In this document: positions 33,065-43,609 of the stretch, in pieces
How the letters are laid out: each line of letters opens with the position of its first letter
Position numbering within the stretch: the first letter of the stretch is position 1
Assembly: GCF_012489685.1 (NCBI RefSeq)
Contig: NC_080046.1
Coordinates: forward strand, 37,411,176 to 37,475,175
DNA length: 64,000 bases
Direction of reading: 5' to 3'
Source of the DNA: Lotus japonicus
Taxonomy: Eukaryota > Streptophyta > Magnoliopsida > Fabales > Fabaceae
The notes under the pieces: model-generated
Databases searched by the model: none
What the model saw: the letters and a program-made list of their open reading frames with translations, nothing else
What the model was told of the DNA's origin: nothing
Program-made: the position numbers and the translations under genes

Positions 33065-33733
33065 TCACCAATCATCCTCCTCCTCATCGCTGCTCGGCGA
33101 GTAGCTCTCCCCACTGCTCTCGGAGTCAGAGTCGGAATCCACCGTAATCATCTCGGTGTCCAAATCCATAACCTCCCTCCTCACTGTCCTGCGCACCGCC
33201 CTAGTCGAGCCGGTCTCCACATCCACCTCTCCTGTGAGAACATCCTCCTCCTCCACCCTCATCAAGGGGTCCACACGGTAGCCGTGCGGTGAAGAGAAAG
33301 ATAAGAGACGTGAGACAGATGGGACAACAGACTCCCTCCTCGGCTGTACGAGCCTAGAGGACGACGCCACGTCGGTAGAAGCGATGGCAGTAGCCGGAGG
33401 TGGCACAACAGATATAGCAGCAGCAGCAGGCTCGATCTCCTCTGGGTCCTCCTCAACAGAAGGTGTAGTCGGAGGTGGTGCAGGTGGTGCATGTCCAGTG
33501 CCTGGTCCACAATGAACTGAGGGCGGCAAGTCAAAACTCAGCTCCATACGCCGTAGCACTCCGCTCGTCAGGCGTCCTCGCTCATCCGTCCGGTCCTCCA
33601 TGACCCTTCCCCTATACGTCGCCCGGTGACCAGCCACATCGATCACCCAAGCGGTGGGGGCATCCCTATCCAGCAACTCATATCTGATCCCCCCCGTGGG
33701 AGAGACCGTCGAGAACCAGTCGGCCATCGACAT
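33065..33733 (-). CDS. LTR-encoded ORF in solo LTR S2 (222 aa)
   Basis: ATG 33733 follows the acceptor-like GCTGCCAG; an in-frame ATG at 33766 would add 11 residues. Head: MSMADWFSTVSPTGGIRYEL. Core: HRATYRGRVMEDRTDERGRL...LRRMELSFDLPPSVHCGPG. A Pro/Glu linker is followed by a conserved GYRVDPLMRV...VLTGEVDVETGS block, and the acidic tail MDLDTEMITVDSDSDSES ends in EEEDDW. The part ITVDSDSD fits a SUMO-interaction motif pattern. The same order of blocks is seen in E5. No known retroelement domain is recognisable. With the micro-exon at 35128-35048 spliced on in frame, the product would be about 249 residues. Confidence 0.65.
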   Translation of the reverse strand: MSMADWFSTVSPTGGIRYELLDRDAPTAWVIDVAGHRATYRGRVMEDRTDERGRLTSGVLRRMELSFDLPPSVHCGPGTGHAPPAPPPTTPSVEEDPEEIEPAAAAISVVPPPATAIASTDVASSSRLVQPRRESVVPSVSRLLSFSSPHGYRVDPLMRVEEEDVLTGEVDVETGSTRAVRRTVRREVMDLDTEMITVDSDSDSESSGESYSPSSDEEEDDW

Positions 33734-33999
33734 CTGGCAGCAGGCCGACCGCCCAAAGACAAACATACAAACAAAGCCAAGGCGCTAGGGTCAACTCACA
33801 GCAATAAGTACATATACACACAACATGTGACAGGGTATATATATAAGTTGTTATATAAGCATATAAATAATCCTAGCATGTTATGGCTCTAACATTGCTT
33901 CAATAAACAAACAGCACACAGTCTCAGTCAGCATGAATGTATGCGTGAAATGCACAATATGAATCCGGATTTGTGACGCGTTCCCGTTCGCCACAAGTG

Positions 34000-34215
34000 A
34001 AGCATTCCCGTTCTTCACTATGGATGGACCATTCCCGTTATCCATCCTGGATGAAATCCATCCTGGATGAACCATTCCCATTATTCATCCTTGGTGAACC
34101 ATTCCCGTTATTCACCGTATGATGAACCATTCCCGTTATTCATCATTTATGCAAGGTGAACCATTCCCGTTATTCACCATGATATGCACAGGTGAACCAT
34201 TCCCGTTATTCACCC
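34000..34215 (-). repeat. Irregular tandem repeats in S2
   Basis: The unit ACCATTCCCGTTATTCA recurs about nine times with 20-33 bp spacing and partial decay. It lies in the same LTR interval as the arrays of E2 and S3 but is an unrelated sequence. Confidence 0.8.
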
Positions 34216-34307
34216 GATTGAATGCAACGTGGTTAGCCAAACAACGAATCGTCCTTACCACGAAAGTGTCTAGCGCACAACCCAATCTCAAACAATCCAA
34301 TGAGTTA

Positions 34308-34447
34308 GTGTCGGTCAATACAACACAACTCGGAGTAAGTGTCGGTCAATACAACACAACTCCCACAAGAAAACACAAGGGTCTAGTGTCGGTCAATACA
34401 ACACAACCCAAACAACAAGAGCACTAGGTGTCGGTCAATACAACACG
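34308..34447 (-). repeat. Four copies of GTGTCGGTCAATACAACAC in S2
   Basis: Copies start at 34308, 34339, 34386 and 34428. E2 has the reverse-complement unit GTATTGACCGACAC three times at about 7110-7222, so this repeat is shared and variable in copy number. Confidence 0.85.
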
Positions 34448-35047
34448 GCTCCACAACACTCCCCAAGAGTACTAAAGTACTCGGTGACTTCAATCATCAC
34501 CATAGCTCACCTTAGTGGCTTTCCCCAATTCCGATAACTCTCCAAACCCACAACAAAGGTCGACTTTTCCCCGTCTTTCGTAAATGTTTTCCCCTTTAGT
34601 TCCCCTATAACTATTCATTTAGTAAAAACGTTTCGAATTGAATTAGTCAGGTTATGAGTTTATTTCTCAAAATCTAGGTTTCCCAAGTCTTTAGTTTACA
34701 AAATTCTATTCATTCTAGGTTTTCCGAAAACCAACCACCCAAAAGAAGTTTCCCGGGGAAAGTCTAAGTAAACCAACAAATACCAACCAGGCTAGGTCTC
34801 AAACCCCTCATTTGGACTTGCCTAGGGTTGTTCATCCAACCCGAAATATCAAAGATCACCAGATCAATGAATCTCCACTCCGAAGTTGCGTCAAAACGCT
34901 CAATCCAACACAACATCAACATCATAAGTTATGAAAACACTCATAACAATAAACCATCATCATAATCAATATCATAGCAAAGCATAAGTCGAATTTATCG
35001 ACGCCTATCATGAAATCATAGCTAATATATATGTAAGTTGCCCTAAC

Positions 35048-35128
35048 CTCGAGCTGTTCCAGCTTCGAAATCAAGGTTGTCCTCAAACAGTTGCTCTGAA
35101 TATTCCAAAGTTCCTTCAACTGAACCTC
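35048..35128 (-). CDS. LTR micro-exon candidate in S2 (27 codons, open)
   Basis: Frame EVQLKELWNIQSNCLRTTLI...LEQLE, bounded by a T-rich CTCC|GAG side and the donor-like GAG|GTTAGGGC. Both E5 LTRs have an open 27-codon match and E1 and E2 have matches with stops. A splice from this donor to GCTGCCAG|ATG (33733) keeps the frame (phase 0). Confidence 0.5.
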
Positions 35129-35930
35129 GGAGAAAAACAAAGCAGAATTCAAACAAAATCGATTAGTTCGATCGCAAAACAATACATAAACGATAGACAA
35201 AGCATCAAAGCTTCAGAATACGACAAACGGGTACGAAAGGACAAGTTTTCGAAAACGAAAAACTCCCCCCCCCCCTTAGGAAAAACCCACGGCCATAAGG
35301 AGAAAAGGGCTTCGGCTCTTTTTCTTAGATCAAATCAGTTTACAAGGTAGTTTTAGGGTAAAACTAAGGCAAAGAAACTGTCAGAACAATTTTCGGACAA
35401 TCGGGTCGAAATACGACTACGCAGGGGCATTTTGGTCCAAAATAAAGGCTCAAAACTTCAAAGTTTTCAGTTCTGAAAACAGATTTGACAGCAACGATCC
35501 TCATGACATCCGTGACAACAAATCCTAAAGGCACGAAGTCAGATTATAGCTTTACGACAATAAAGTTTCGAAATGTGAGACAAAAAGAGTTTTGAGTCAA
35601 TTTTTCAGATCCTGGACAACTGAATCGCAATCAGAGTTTACTGACAGAGGTTTTAGACTCAGGGGAACATAAGGAACATAACCCAAGCGAGAAATCAGAG
35701 AAATCGGACAATTTTAGAAAAAGCTCAAAACTTAGAGCACAGAAACGACTTCAGAAACGCAACAGAAACAACAATCAGAGGTAGGAATCGTGTTAGTTAC
35801 CTTGATACCTAGAAGTAGGGACGAACTGCACGAAGATTGGTCAAGATTTCGCGAAAATCTCTCTCCCCCAAGCTCCCCTCAATCTCGCGGCCAACAAGGA
35901 AGAAATGAAGAGAAATTTTGCTTTTTCGCC

Positions 35931-35940
35931 TATTTATAGG
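35931..35940 (-). promoter_or_regulatory. TATA box of S2
   Basis: Minus-strand CCTATAAATAGG, identical in position to the E2 TATA box. Confidence 0.65.
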
Positions 35941-36731
35941 CGGGTGAAATCGCGGGAAAATGAAAATTTCGCGATTCCGATTTTTGCAGCACGATCACCG
36001 TGGAATTCTAAGAGAGATTCTAGCGTCAGAATTCCAGAAGTCAAAAAAAATATCTAGGATTTGGGAAAAACGATATCGAAAAACTCGAAAGCGGTGTCGG
36101 TTAATCTGCCCCGAAAAACTACTTTTTGCTGTGATGCTCAGACGACAAAACTCCCTACTGAAGAAAGATTGGAAATGTCGAAACAAGTTTGGCAACGCGA
36201 ACGGAATCTTCGTTAGAAGTCCCGAATAGAAAAAGTCTTCATCCATTGCTCGAAAATAGGGTTTCGAAGCAAAGAAATTAGCGTCGGCGGACATCCGAAA
36301 AGTGAAACCTATCGTGCGTACAGTCCAGAGTTCCGAAATGAAACGCTGGTCGATGGAAAAATAAAGAGAACCTTTAAATTTTCCGAGAGTTCGAAATCTC
36401 ACTCAAAACGTTGCTTTAAGAGCGAAATAGCCTATTCTGGACACGCTCGCCCTAAGGCAAGTGTGCAGACGACTCGCACTAACTCCGAAAACAACTACGC
36501 AACATTCCTCAAGAAATTCCTGAACTTTCTTCTTCATTAATCTTCCTCAAATATCAAACTCCTGTCACGCTTACACTGATTCTACGCGTGAGTCGGAAAC
36601 TAGCTTGTTCTGAAAATCCAGGTCTTACAGCGCTTTCCCCTTACGGTGTTAACAAATGACTCAACCTTGGGTGTCTTGCAGTTGTTGGCCAGATGTCCTG
36701 GTAGATCACACTTGAAACACCTCGGCTTCCC

Positions 36732-37640
36732 CTACGGGCATTTCGTGGAGTAGTGCCCAATCTCCCCGCATTTGAAACATGTTATCTCACGGCTCCCAGC
36801 TTGGCTTCCTGCTCCTCCCGCAGCAGCAATCGTAGGCCTGTACGGTCCTGGGGTAAACCCTTCCCCCGTAAGACGCTGATAAGGCTTCTTCATCTTAAAC
36901 TTTCCTTTTCCCTGAAAATTATGGGAACCCAACCTCATCGGTCCCCTAACTCCAGCTCTGTTGAACCTCTTGTTCTTCATCAATTCTACCTCTGTAGCCT
37001 TCTCAACCAAAGCCTGAAACCGCACAATCCCTAACGGTCTCACTGAGTCCTCAATGTCAGCTCTCAGTCCCCTCACAAAGCGCTTGCACATATAGGGTTC
37101 ATCAACCTGATCACGGAAAAATCGGAAGTGTTTGGCCAAAGATTCCAACTTAGCAGCATATTCCGGAATAGTCATGCTCCCTTGACGAAGAGTCAGAAAC
37201 TGCGACTCACGCTCGTCACGAGCAGTATCAGGAAAATACTTCTCCAGAAAAGCAGCACGAAAAGAATTCCAGTTCACCTCAACATGGTTTGCCTCCATCC
37301 CTCTAGCGCCCCTCCACCAGTACTCAGCATCGCCCAGCAGTAGATAAGTTGCCAGGCCCACCTTGGCCCCTTCAACAGTCCGCAGCACCTCGAAAATCTT
37401 CTCTATCTCTTGGATCCAGAGATCCGCCTCGTCCGGGTCGGTCCCACCCGTGAACTTGGGTGGATTCTGTCTTCTGAAATTATTCAATCCCTTGTTCTGG
37501 TCCAGAGATGCTTCCCTCTGACGCAGGTGTAGCTCGCGTGCGTCCTCAGCAGCACGCCTCTGTGCATTGTCATTCGTTTGTACAGTCATCGCTTGGACCA
37601 AAGTGGCTACCATCTCAGACTGTTGGTTCGCGTTCACCAT
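36732..37640 (-). pseudogene. gag: E1 gag (302 codons then TAG)
   Basis: Starts MVNANQQSEMVATLVQAM. The coiled Arg/Glu-rich stretch (AAEDARELHLRQREASLDQ) and the gypsy capsid domain (NPPKFTGGTDPDEADLWI, LGDAEYWWRGAR, FLEKYFPDTARDERE, RQGSMTIPEYAAKLESLAKHF) are intact. The first zinc knuckle (CFKCGEIGHYSTKC) is followed by TAG at 36734-36732. The frame then continues through a second knuckle (CFKCDLPGHLANNC). E1 kept a capsid gene although it lost RT; E2 lost even that. Apart from this stop the capsid region is undamaged. Confidence 0.82.
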
Positions 37641-37841
37641 GTTCTGTATTCGTTTAGCAAACAGTCAGTACCAATCATAAGATAGTATTATGCATAGCTA
37701 TTCAATATGATTAGGTAGCTACTTCAATCAATTAAAGCGAAAATCGCTTAGCAGACAGACAATCAAGGTTTTACTCTTTGCAGAGTCACACAACTTAGCA
37801 CAGAAGACCTATTCCCCAAAGACTCCCGAAAGACTCGACTA

Positions 37842-37853
37842 AGCTCTGATACC
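37842..37853 (-). other. Primer binding site of E1
   Basis: The minus strand reads TGGTATCAGAGC four bases inside the LTR edge at 37858. Confidence 0.85.
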
Positions 37854-38229
37854 ACAATGTAACACCCCGATTTCCGGGTGTCACTTAGTAACTTGAAAAT
37901 AAAATAAAGCGGAAAATGCAGGTATATTTTTTTTCATTTTCTTTTAGAATAAAGAACATTTTAAACTAAAGACTCAACCCCAAAATGCGATAAACATAAA
38001 CTAATATACAATACTATTACAGTCCTGCTGTAACTAAAAGCATCGTCACGAGTATCCTCAAGTGACGGCAAGGTTTACGAGTTTTCAGAAAGCATAATTA
38101 GTTCGAAATATAATACAAGTGACAGGAGGAAATAGTCAGCCCCAGATGTCCTCCTCTAGACCTCTACAACCGACTACTCCATGTGATTCCCAACTACGGA
38201 GAACCACACGAAAGTAACGTGTCGGGGAC

Positions 38230-38472
38230 CTACCCTGCCCCAAAATATGAATGACGAATCAGAGCTATGACAGTAACAACCAACTCAAAAGACTCTAACC
38301 ACCCATATCCCACACTGCTATCATCGACCCTCCCTCGATCAGGCATGAAGTCCCGGTCCTCGTCGAAAGCTTCAGTAATAGTCATTTCGCTCCGGGTCTT
38401 TCCCGCACAACGAATCATCACGAACCGGCTGACGGACGCCTGACAGCAGGCCGACCGCCCAAACACAAACAT
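38230..38472 (-). pseudogene. Short ORF relic in the E1 5' LTR
   Basis: 80-codon frame MFVFGRSACCQASVSRF nearly the same as 7947-8189 of E2. It marks the shared loss of the long LTR ORF in the non-autonomous lineage. Confidence 0.5.
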
Positions 38473-40163
38473 ACAAACAAAGCCAAGGCGCTAGGGTCAA
38501 CTTACAGAATACATTAGATATACAATCAACATGCGATAAAGGGGGTATATATATATGTTGTATATATACATATAAGATATGTATTGCCTACCCTAAGGTG
38601 TATACATAGCATGTTATCGAATCTCTTACACAATTCAATCATCAAAACACATAACGATGTTTATCAACATCAAATCATCAGATCTCAACAACTATAGTTA
38701 GAGTGCATGATGTGTCATACAACGTCAATCATAATAAGATGCATTGTGTGCCAATACAGCATATGCTGGCACAAATCCGAATAACGTCACTCTGCTTGGC
38801 GACGGGACAAACCAACGGTATTGCCACTTAAAGGCTAGGCACCTCGAGACGGTCGTAACACTGGCCTCGTGTTTAACCATTTCTGCTCGGGCGTCGCTTA
38901 TCACCTTTGGCCATAGTCAAGACGATCCAACTCTACACGGTTCGACCATTTCTGCTTGCTATGCTGGACCTCAACAGGAGCGATACAACTCTACACGGAT
39001 GATCATTACATCCTGTTGTGCCAGGTATAGTCAGGACCGATTCAACTCTACACGGCTGATCGTTGCTTCCTGCTACACCGAAGTACTCCACTTGGCACTT
39101 CATTGCGTGTATGCATGTGTGCAATATGATTAGCAAAACAACGATTCGTCCTCACAGGTAAAAATTGGTTCATTGACCAGAGGCTTCTACAACGAGAAAC
39201 CTAGGCTATAGTCAAGTCGGTTGTGAACCTACGGGTTTAACCATCCTGCTTGCTACGCCAGACATCAACAGGAACGATACAACTCTACGCGGCTGACCGT
39301 CACTTCCTATTGTGCCAAGAGTACTCTACTAGGTACCTTACTAACGCCCAGACCCTTGGCTAAAGCCCGTCTTCAAATTCTTTTCCATAAAATGAGTTCC
39401 CTTAAAAATAGTTCTCTTATTAGGTAAAATGTTCCATCGTAAGTTAGTCCATTATGTCGTTAATTCCAAAGTTCAGTTTTCATTTCCAAAACCTTTCAAA
39501 ATAAAGTTCCCAAAGCTAGGATCACCGACCCATTCCCGTTTTCCAAACTCACTTTCATTCCTAAGTCTTTTCCGTTGAATCATCGTCATTAATTAAAAGC
39601 ATTATATTCTTAATAAATATATTATGGATTTATTTACATAAAACAGATTATGATTATTTTTGGTCCAAAACTCTATAAGTTCAAAGTCCCCATCAAACCC
39701 AAACAAGTCCCCGAGAAAACACTAGATCCCCTAAAACAATGAAGGTTCGAACCTTGGTTCGACCTAACAAACATCCCCAAACCAAACCCGTCATTGTCAT
39801 GACAAAGGTAAGTGTATTCTACACTCCAAAAGTGGCATCAAAATGCACGAATATAGTCAGCACAATTTAATCATAAACGCAAATACATCAAGCTCTATCG
39901 AGCGATGAATCAATATGGCAGTGCTGTAAACATAACCTTGTCACATCCACTAGAAAGCGACAAGACAGAAACCAGTAAACGGCCGAAGCCTCTCAGAAAA
40001 CGGAGACACACGTCTCATATAAGTTCAATCGGCCGAAGCCTCCAGAAATCATTTTCTCAGTCCAAGCAATAATCAAATCAAAGCAATATTCAATATCAAC
40101 ACAATAACCAAGTCGAATAAATCGACGCCTAGTGACATTAGCTAGCAAGTAAGTTGCCCTAAC

Positions 40164-40244
40164 CTCGAGTTGTTCTAGTCTCTTGGTCTAGGTTCTCCAC
40201 ACACAGTTGCTCCGTAAATCCCAAAGTTCCTTCAACTGAACCTC
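40164..40244 (-). pseudogene. LTR micro-exon relic in E1
   Basis: 27-codon match EVQLKELWDLRSNCVWRT then TAG, ending LEQLE at the donor-like GAG|GTTAGG. It is the same length as the open copies in S2 and E5. Confidence 0.5.
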
Positions 40245-40544
40245 GGAGAAAACAGATAACATAATTTTCGTAAAGAAATTTTCGCCGATGAATTTATTAA
40301 TCTTTACTTAGTGGTAAAAGTTCCTTTTACGTAAAACTCTTCAATAACCATTAGTTTCAAAAACGCGCGGAATCATTTAACCAAGATAATCGACATATCT
40401 AAAATTAAACTTCATAAATAGATAAAATCCGTGGCCACACCCAGGTGTGTAAACAAACCACATTGTAATACTCGTCGATTTGATTACATCAAGAATTCAA
40501 AATAAAGTACTTGCAAACTAAACGTTAAAGATAAATCAACGCTC

Positions 40545-41123
40545 TCATTTCCACCCATGGTCCTGATTACAGTCTGCATAGTGTCCAGCCCACATATTCG
40601 AAGGATCTAGCGTTTCTGCTCCCTGTTGAATCTTCGCTTGCATGTCCAGATTCCACTGCTTTAACTCCTCTATAGTCCATTTGAAATCTGGTGGCACATC
40701 TGGTACCTCGGGTGCAAGATCCTTGAGTCCCTCATCGAGTCCATACTCGGGTGGTGCCACTGGGCTCATAGGCTCCTCCTTTGGTATCAGAAGTCCCTCC
40801 GCAGGGTTACGATACTCCGAGTTCACCGAAGGCTCGCTTCCCTCACCTGGTTCATAAATCGGAATCTCCTCTGGATCGGACTCCATACTGCTAGCAACCT
40901 CCACAGGAAGTCCAAATCAGGAAGGTGCATGAGGAAACCGAATCCTTCCTTTGAGGGGCTGAGTCACCACAATCTGTCCACTCGGGTCACGCTTGAAGAT
41001 GATAGCGCCGCCGACATATATGTTCCTCACCTGGCGGTAGTCGGTGCCCAAGGCTGAGTCATCATCAAAACTAGGGAGATAAATCTCCCAGTCCAGATCC
41101 ACCAGCTCGTCCAGAATCACCAT
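40545..41123 (-). pseudogene. Divergent LTR ORF (one in-frame TGA)
   Basis: ATG 41123 follows the acceptor-like CGCCAACAG, preceded by TTGACCCTCGC as in the other LTR ORFs. Codons 1-68 (MVILDELVDLDWEIYLPSF; NIYVGGAIIFKRDPSGQI; RIRFPHAPS) end in TGA 40919-40917. The same frame continues to 40545 as an acidic, proline-rich region (EEIPIYEPGEGSEPSVNSE; PEVPDVPPDFKWTIEEL). The spacing of Y-G-I...R...G-Q-I...L...R...P-S loosely matches T-Y-x-G-R-V...R...G-R-L...L-R-R...P-P-S of the S2 and E5 ORFs. I infer a distant relative at the same LTR position. Confidence 0.45.
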
Positions 41124-42236
41124 CTGTTGGCGTTAAGCGCCCAAACAACAAATAACAAATAGCGAGGGTCAACTTCTGACTCTCAAGTAGTTCCTGTCTA
41201 AGCATGTTATGAACAACTAGATATTACTAAAATATATTCAACGGAATTATATCGATAGGGTTAATCACATAGCCTAAGTTTCAGTCAGTCTATGCGTCCT
41301 CACTTTTCACACAACCACCTTTCACCTGGGATCCAACACCATTCGTCCAGCAGACGAACAGCACCACGAGCAAAGCTCACAACATCATGGCGTTCCTTGG
41401 AACGACCACAGCACACCATGGGTCAGACACCCACAAGTCATAACATCTTGGTTCAAACCGCATTCACCCTCGCGTGCAAGTTATCCATTTTGTCTCTAAC
41501 GGAACCACTGTTCTCATGGTCCATAGTCCTAACCAGACCTATGTTCCACTAATCATAATCTCTACTTGTATGCGAGTAAACATCATAAAATCCTAGTCTC
41601 ATGTTACTACTTCAAGTAAATAGACAGGCATTTTATCTCATGCTATTGAAATTAAATAACATCATGCATAATTTCATTTAGCAAATAAGGCATACTTGAA
41701 CTAGCATACATCAACTAACTAGTTCTATAGCATACTATGAATTTATCATACTAACTTAATAATAAATCATACATCATATCATCACTTAGCATAATATTGA
41801 ATACTAATACTAAGCATGTTATCAACCACACTCGCATACAACTTTTCACATGCAGGAAAGCAGTAAGACTTCTCTAGACGGAAGTGCCCTCACCTTTGCT
41901 ATGCTTTCCACGCGAGATCGAGTACGTTCGATCTAACCTTTCCGTGCGCGAACCTGCACGGACCAAACAAACTAGGGTTAGAATTTGAAGGAAAAAGGAG
42001 CATCATTTCCCCCCTCAAATATTCGAACCCCATCCCCTAAAATAAACCAATATTACATCTTCTTCTTGTAAACAAGAAAAAGAGTACTTGAGTTCACTAC
42101 TTCCCGAAGAAAGCAGAGCTTAGTTACTATAGGAATTATTTCCTATAGAGGTCAAGAAGAACTCTGGAGAGGGAGAGAGAGACTCACGAAAATTTGGAGA
42201 GCTCTGAGTTGTGATTTCCCATCACCTGAGACTCCT

Positions 42237-42244
42237 ATTTATAG
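42237..42244 (-). promoter_or_regulatory. TATA box of the outer (D-type) LTR half
   Basis: The minus strand reads CCACTATAAATAGGAG, followed by a CT-rich leader and a donor CAAAG|GTGAGGG near 41893. This is the same order as in the other LTRs. Confidence 0.6.
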
Positions 42245-43088
42245 TGGAGGATGTGGAGGTAAAAATACGATAAAACCCTTAATTTTAGCCCAAGCCCAAG
42301 GGCAAAAATATAATTTTAATTAATTTTGATTCAAATTACTTTCTTTTCCACTAAGCAAGTAACCAACTTCCCTAGATTCCCTCTAACAAGCCTTGACCCA
42401 TTAATCAGCTCTTAATCAGTCTGAAATCAATTAAAAACCTAGGCCCATTTATGTAAAAACACATGCTAAATCGGAATTAAAAGGAAGACAGCTCAATTAA
42501 TTCGCTGGTACTGTACAACCAGAACCACCGTCGCTAAAACGCAAATATCTCGAGCTACAGAGGTCGGAATGACCTGATTCCACTTCGAGAATTTTCTTAA
42601 CTTAAAGGGATACAACTCGTATGAAGGAAGTTTTCCCAAATAAGGTCGTTAAGACCCACTAAAAATTCACACAAGTTGACAGCTATAATCTGTCAACTTT
42701 CAAACTTGGCCAAAAACCTCATTTTTATTCAATTTTTAAATCTTATTTCCCAATTACCATCAAATCCAATTAAAATTTTATTTAAATTAAATTCCAAAAA
42801 AATTTATATTTATTTAACAGATAAATAAATAAATCTCCTCCACCGATATAATAGATATAAGTCTCGAAAATTCCCTTTTATGCATATTCTATGCACTACT
42901 CGAATTTCATGCATGTGCATGCATGCATATCGACTACTCGCGCCTTACGTAATAATTAATTATGTAATAAATTACTATACAGCCAATATAGTAACAATTG
43001 ATCAGTAATTTCTCCTTACCGAATAAAACATCGTACTTTATATTATTCTTCAATAATACAAAACATAAATAAATCACCGGGTCTTACA

Positions 43089-43609
43089 ACTTGCAATATA
43101 TGAATTTATGATTTGAAATTTTAATTGTTTCCCTGTAGATTGTGAATTTTGTTGTGTGCAAGTTGACACATGATAAGGTTGAACTCACAATACCCAACTG
43201 ATTGGTTTCTACCACCTTTACTGTAAGTTCTACTTTCTAAATTCAATTACAACTTCATTTTTTTCTTAAACTTGAAATTTTTTGAAACTGTTTTAAACCA
43301 TGTTTTTTACAACAATTTGCACTATCATGAAATGCACCTCCAGTTGTTCTGAAACAGAATTATGAAGTACATCCAAAATTAATGTACTATAACGTATTTC
43401 TCACAATTATTTATTTCCCATGCTTTCTAGATTTTTTTGCCAGTAAATGATGTACTGGTATCTTCTTTTTTTTCGAAAGAAGAAAATATATTAATGAGCA
43501 AATAGACATGAAATACACCCTCATTCAAAGGTATCAACAGTCATAAAAAGCAAAAAAAGCTCCAAAAAATATAGCACCCAACCCAATTTACCCAAAGCCT
43601 ATACAAACA
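43089..43609. other. Unclassified AT-rich spacer
   Basis: 521 bases between the E1 LTR edge and Tat B. No coding frame, LTR end or RNA gene is seen. A stretch near 43470-43500 (TTCGAAAGAAGAAAATATAT) has a T-run/A-run look often found near 3' ends of non-LTR elements, which is not enough for a call. Confidence 0.5.

Larger units (their letters stand above)
32593..36629 (-). mobile_element. S2: solo Tekay-type LTR (subfamily A, ORF-bearing)
   Basis: Minus-strand ends TGTAAGACCTGG...GGTGTTACA, TSD gcgct (32588-32592, 36630-36634), length 4037 bp. Most of it is closely similar to the E2 LTR, but it carries the full LTR ORF that E2 lacks. S2 is therefore the best sample here of the autonomous parent from which E2-type LTRs derive. 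Confidence 0.93.
2854..43088 (-). mobile_element. E1: old non-autonomous Tekay-type element, split by four insertions
   Basis: Reading on the minus strand, E1 has a 5' LTR (from 37858 rightwards), an iMet PBS, gag, a degraded protease region, a non-coding core, the last part of pol, a PPT and a truncated 3' LTR (2854-4395). Its pieces are 2854-4938, 15315-15569, 27490-28030, 32098-32592 and 36630 onward. Each junction carries a TSD from the inserted element, and neighbouring pieces rejoin without loss when compared with the intact relative E2. The internal region lacks RT and RNase H, so E1 needed help in trans. Its outer ends are uncertain: the 3' LTR is cut at 2854 and the 5' LTR is a mosaic. 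Confidence 0.75.
37858..43088 (-). mobile_element. 5' LTR of E1, mosaic of two LTR types
   Basis: The part next to the PBS (37858 to about 40250) is E2-like: short ORF relic, single array unit, micro-exon relic. Just past the micro-exon the sequence changes to an unrelated AT-rich LTR type that has its own ORF (41123-40545), TATA box (42244-42237) and TGTAAGACCCGG end at 43088. That outer half does not match the E1 3' LTR at 2854-4395. A recombinant LTR or the join of two broken elements would explain it. The outer edge TGTAAGACC at 43088 is clear, but I found no matching TSD. Confidence 0.55.

Noticed and set aside
43089..43609. Possible LINE or SINE tail in the spacer
   Set aside because: Only short T-rich and A-rich runs; no RT frame, no TSD, no tRNA-like promoter boxes.
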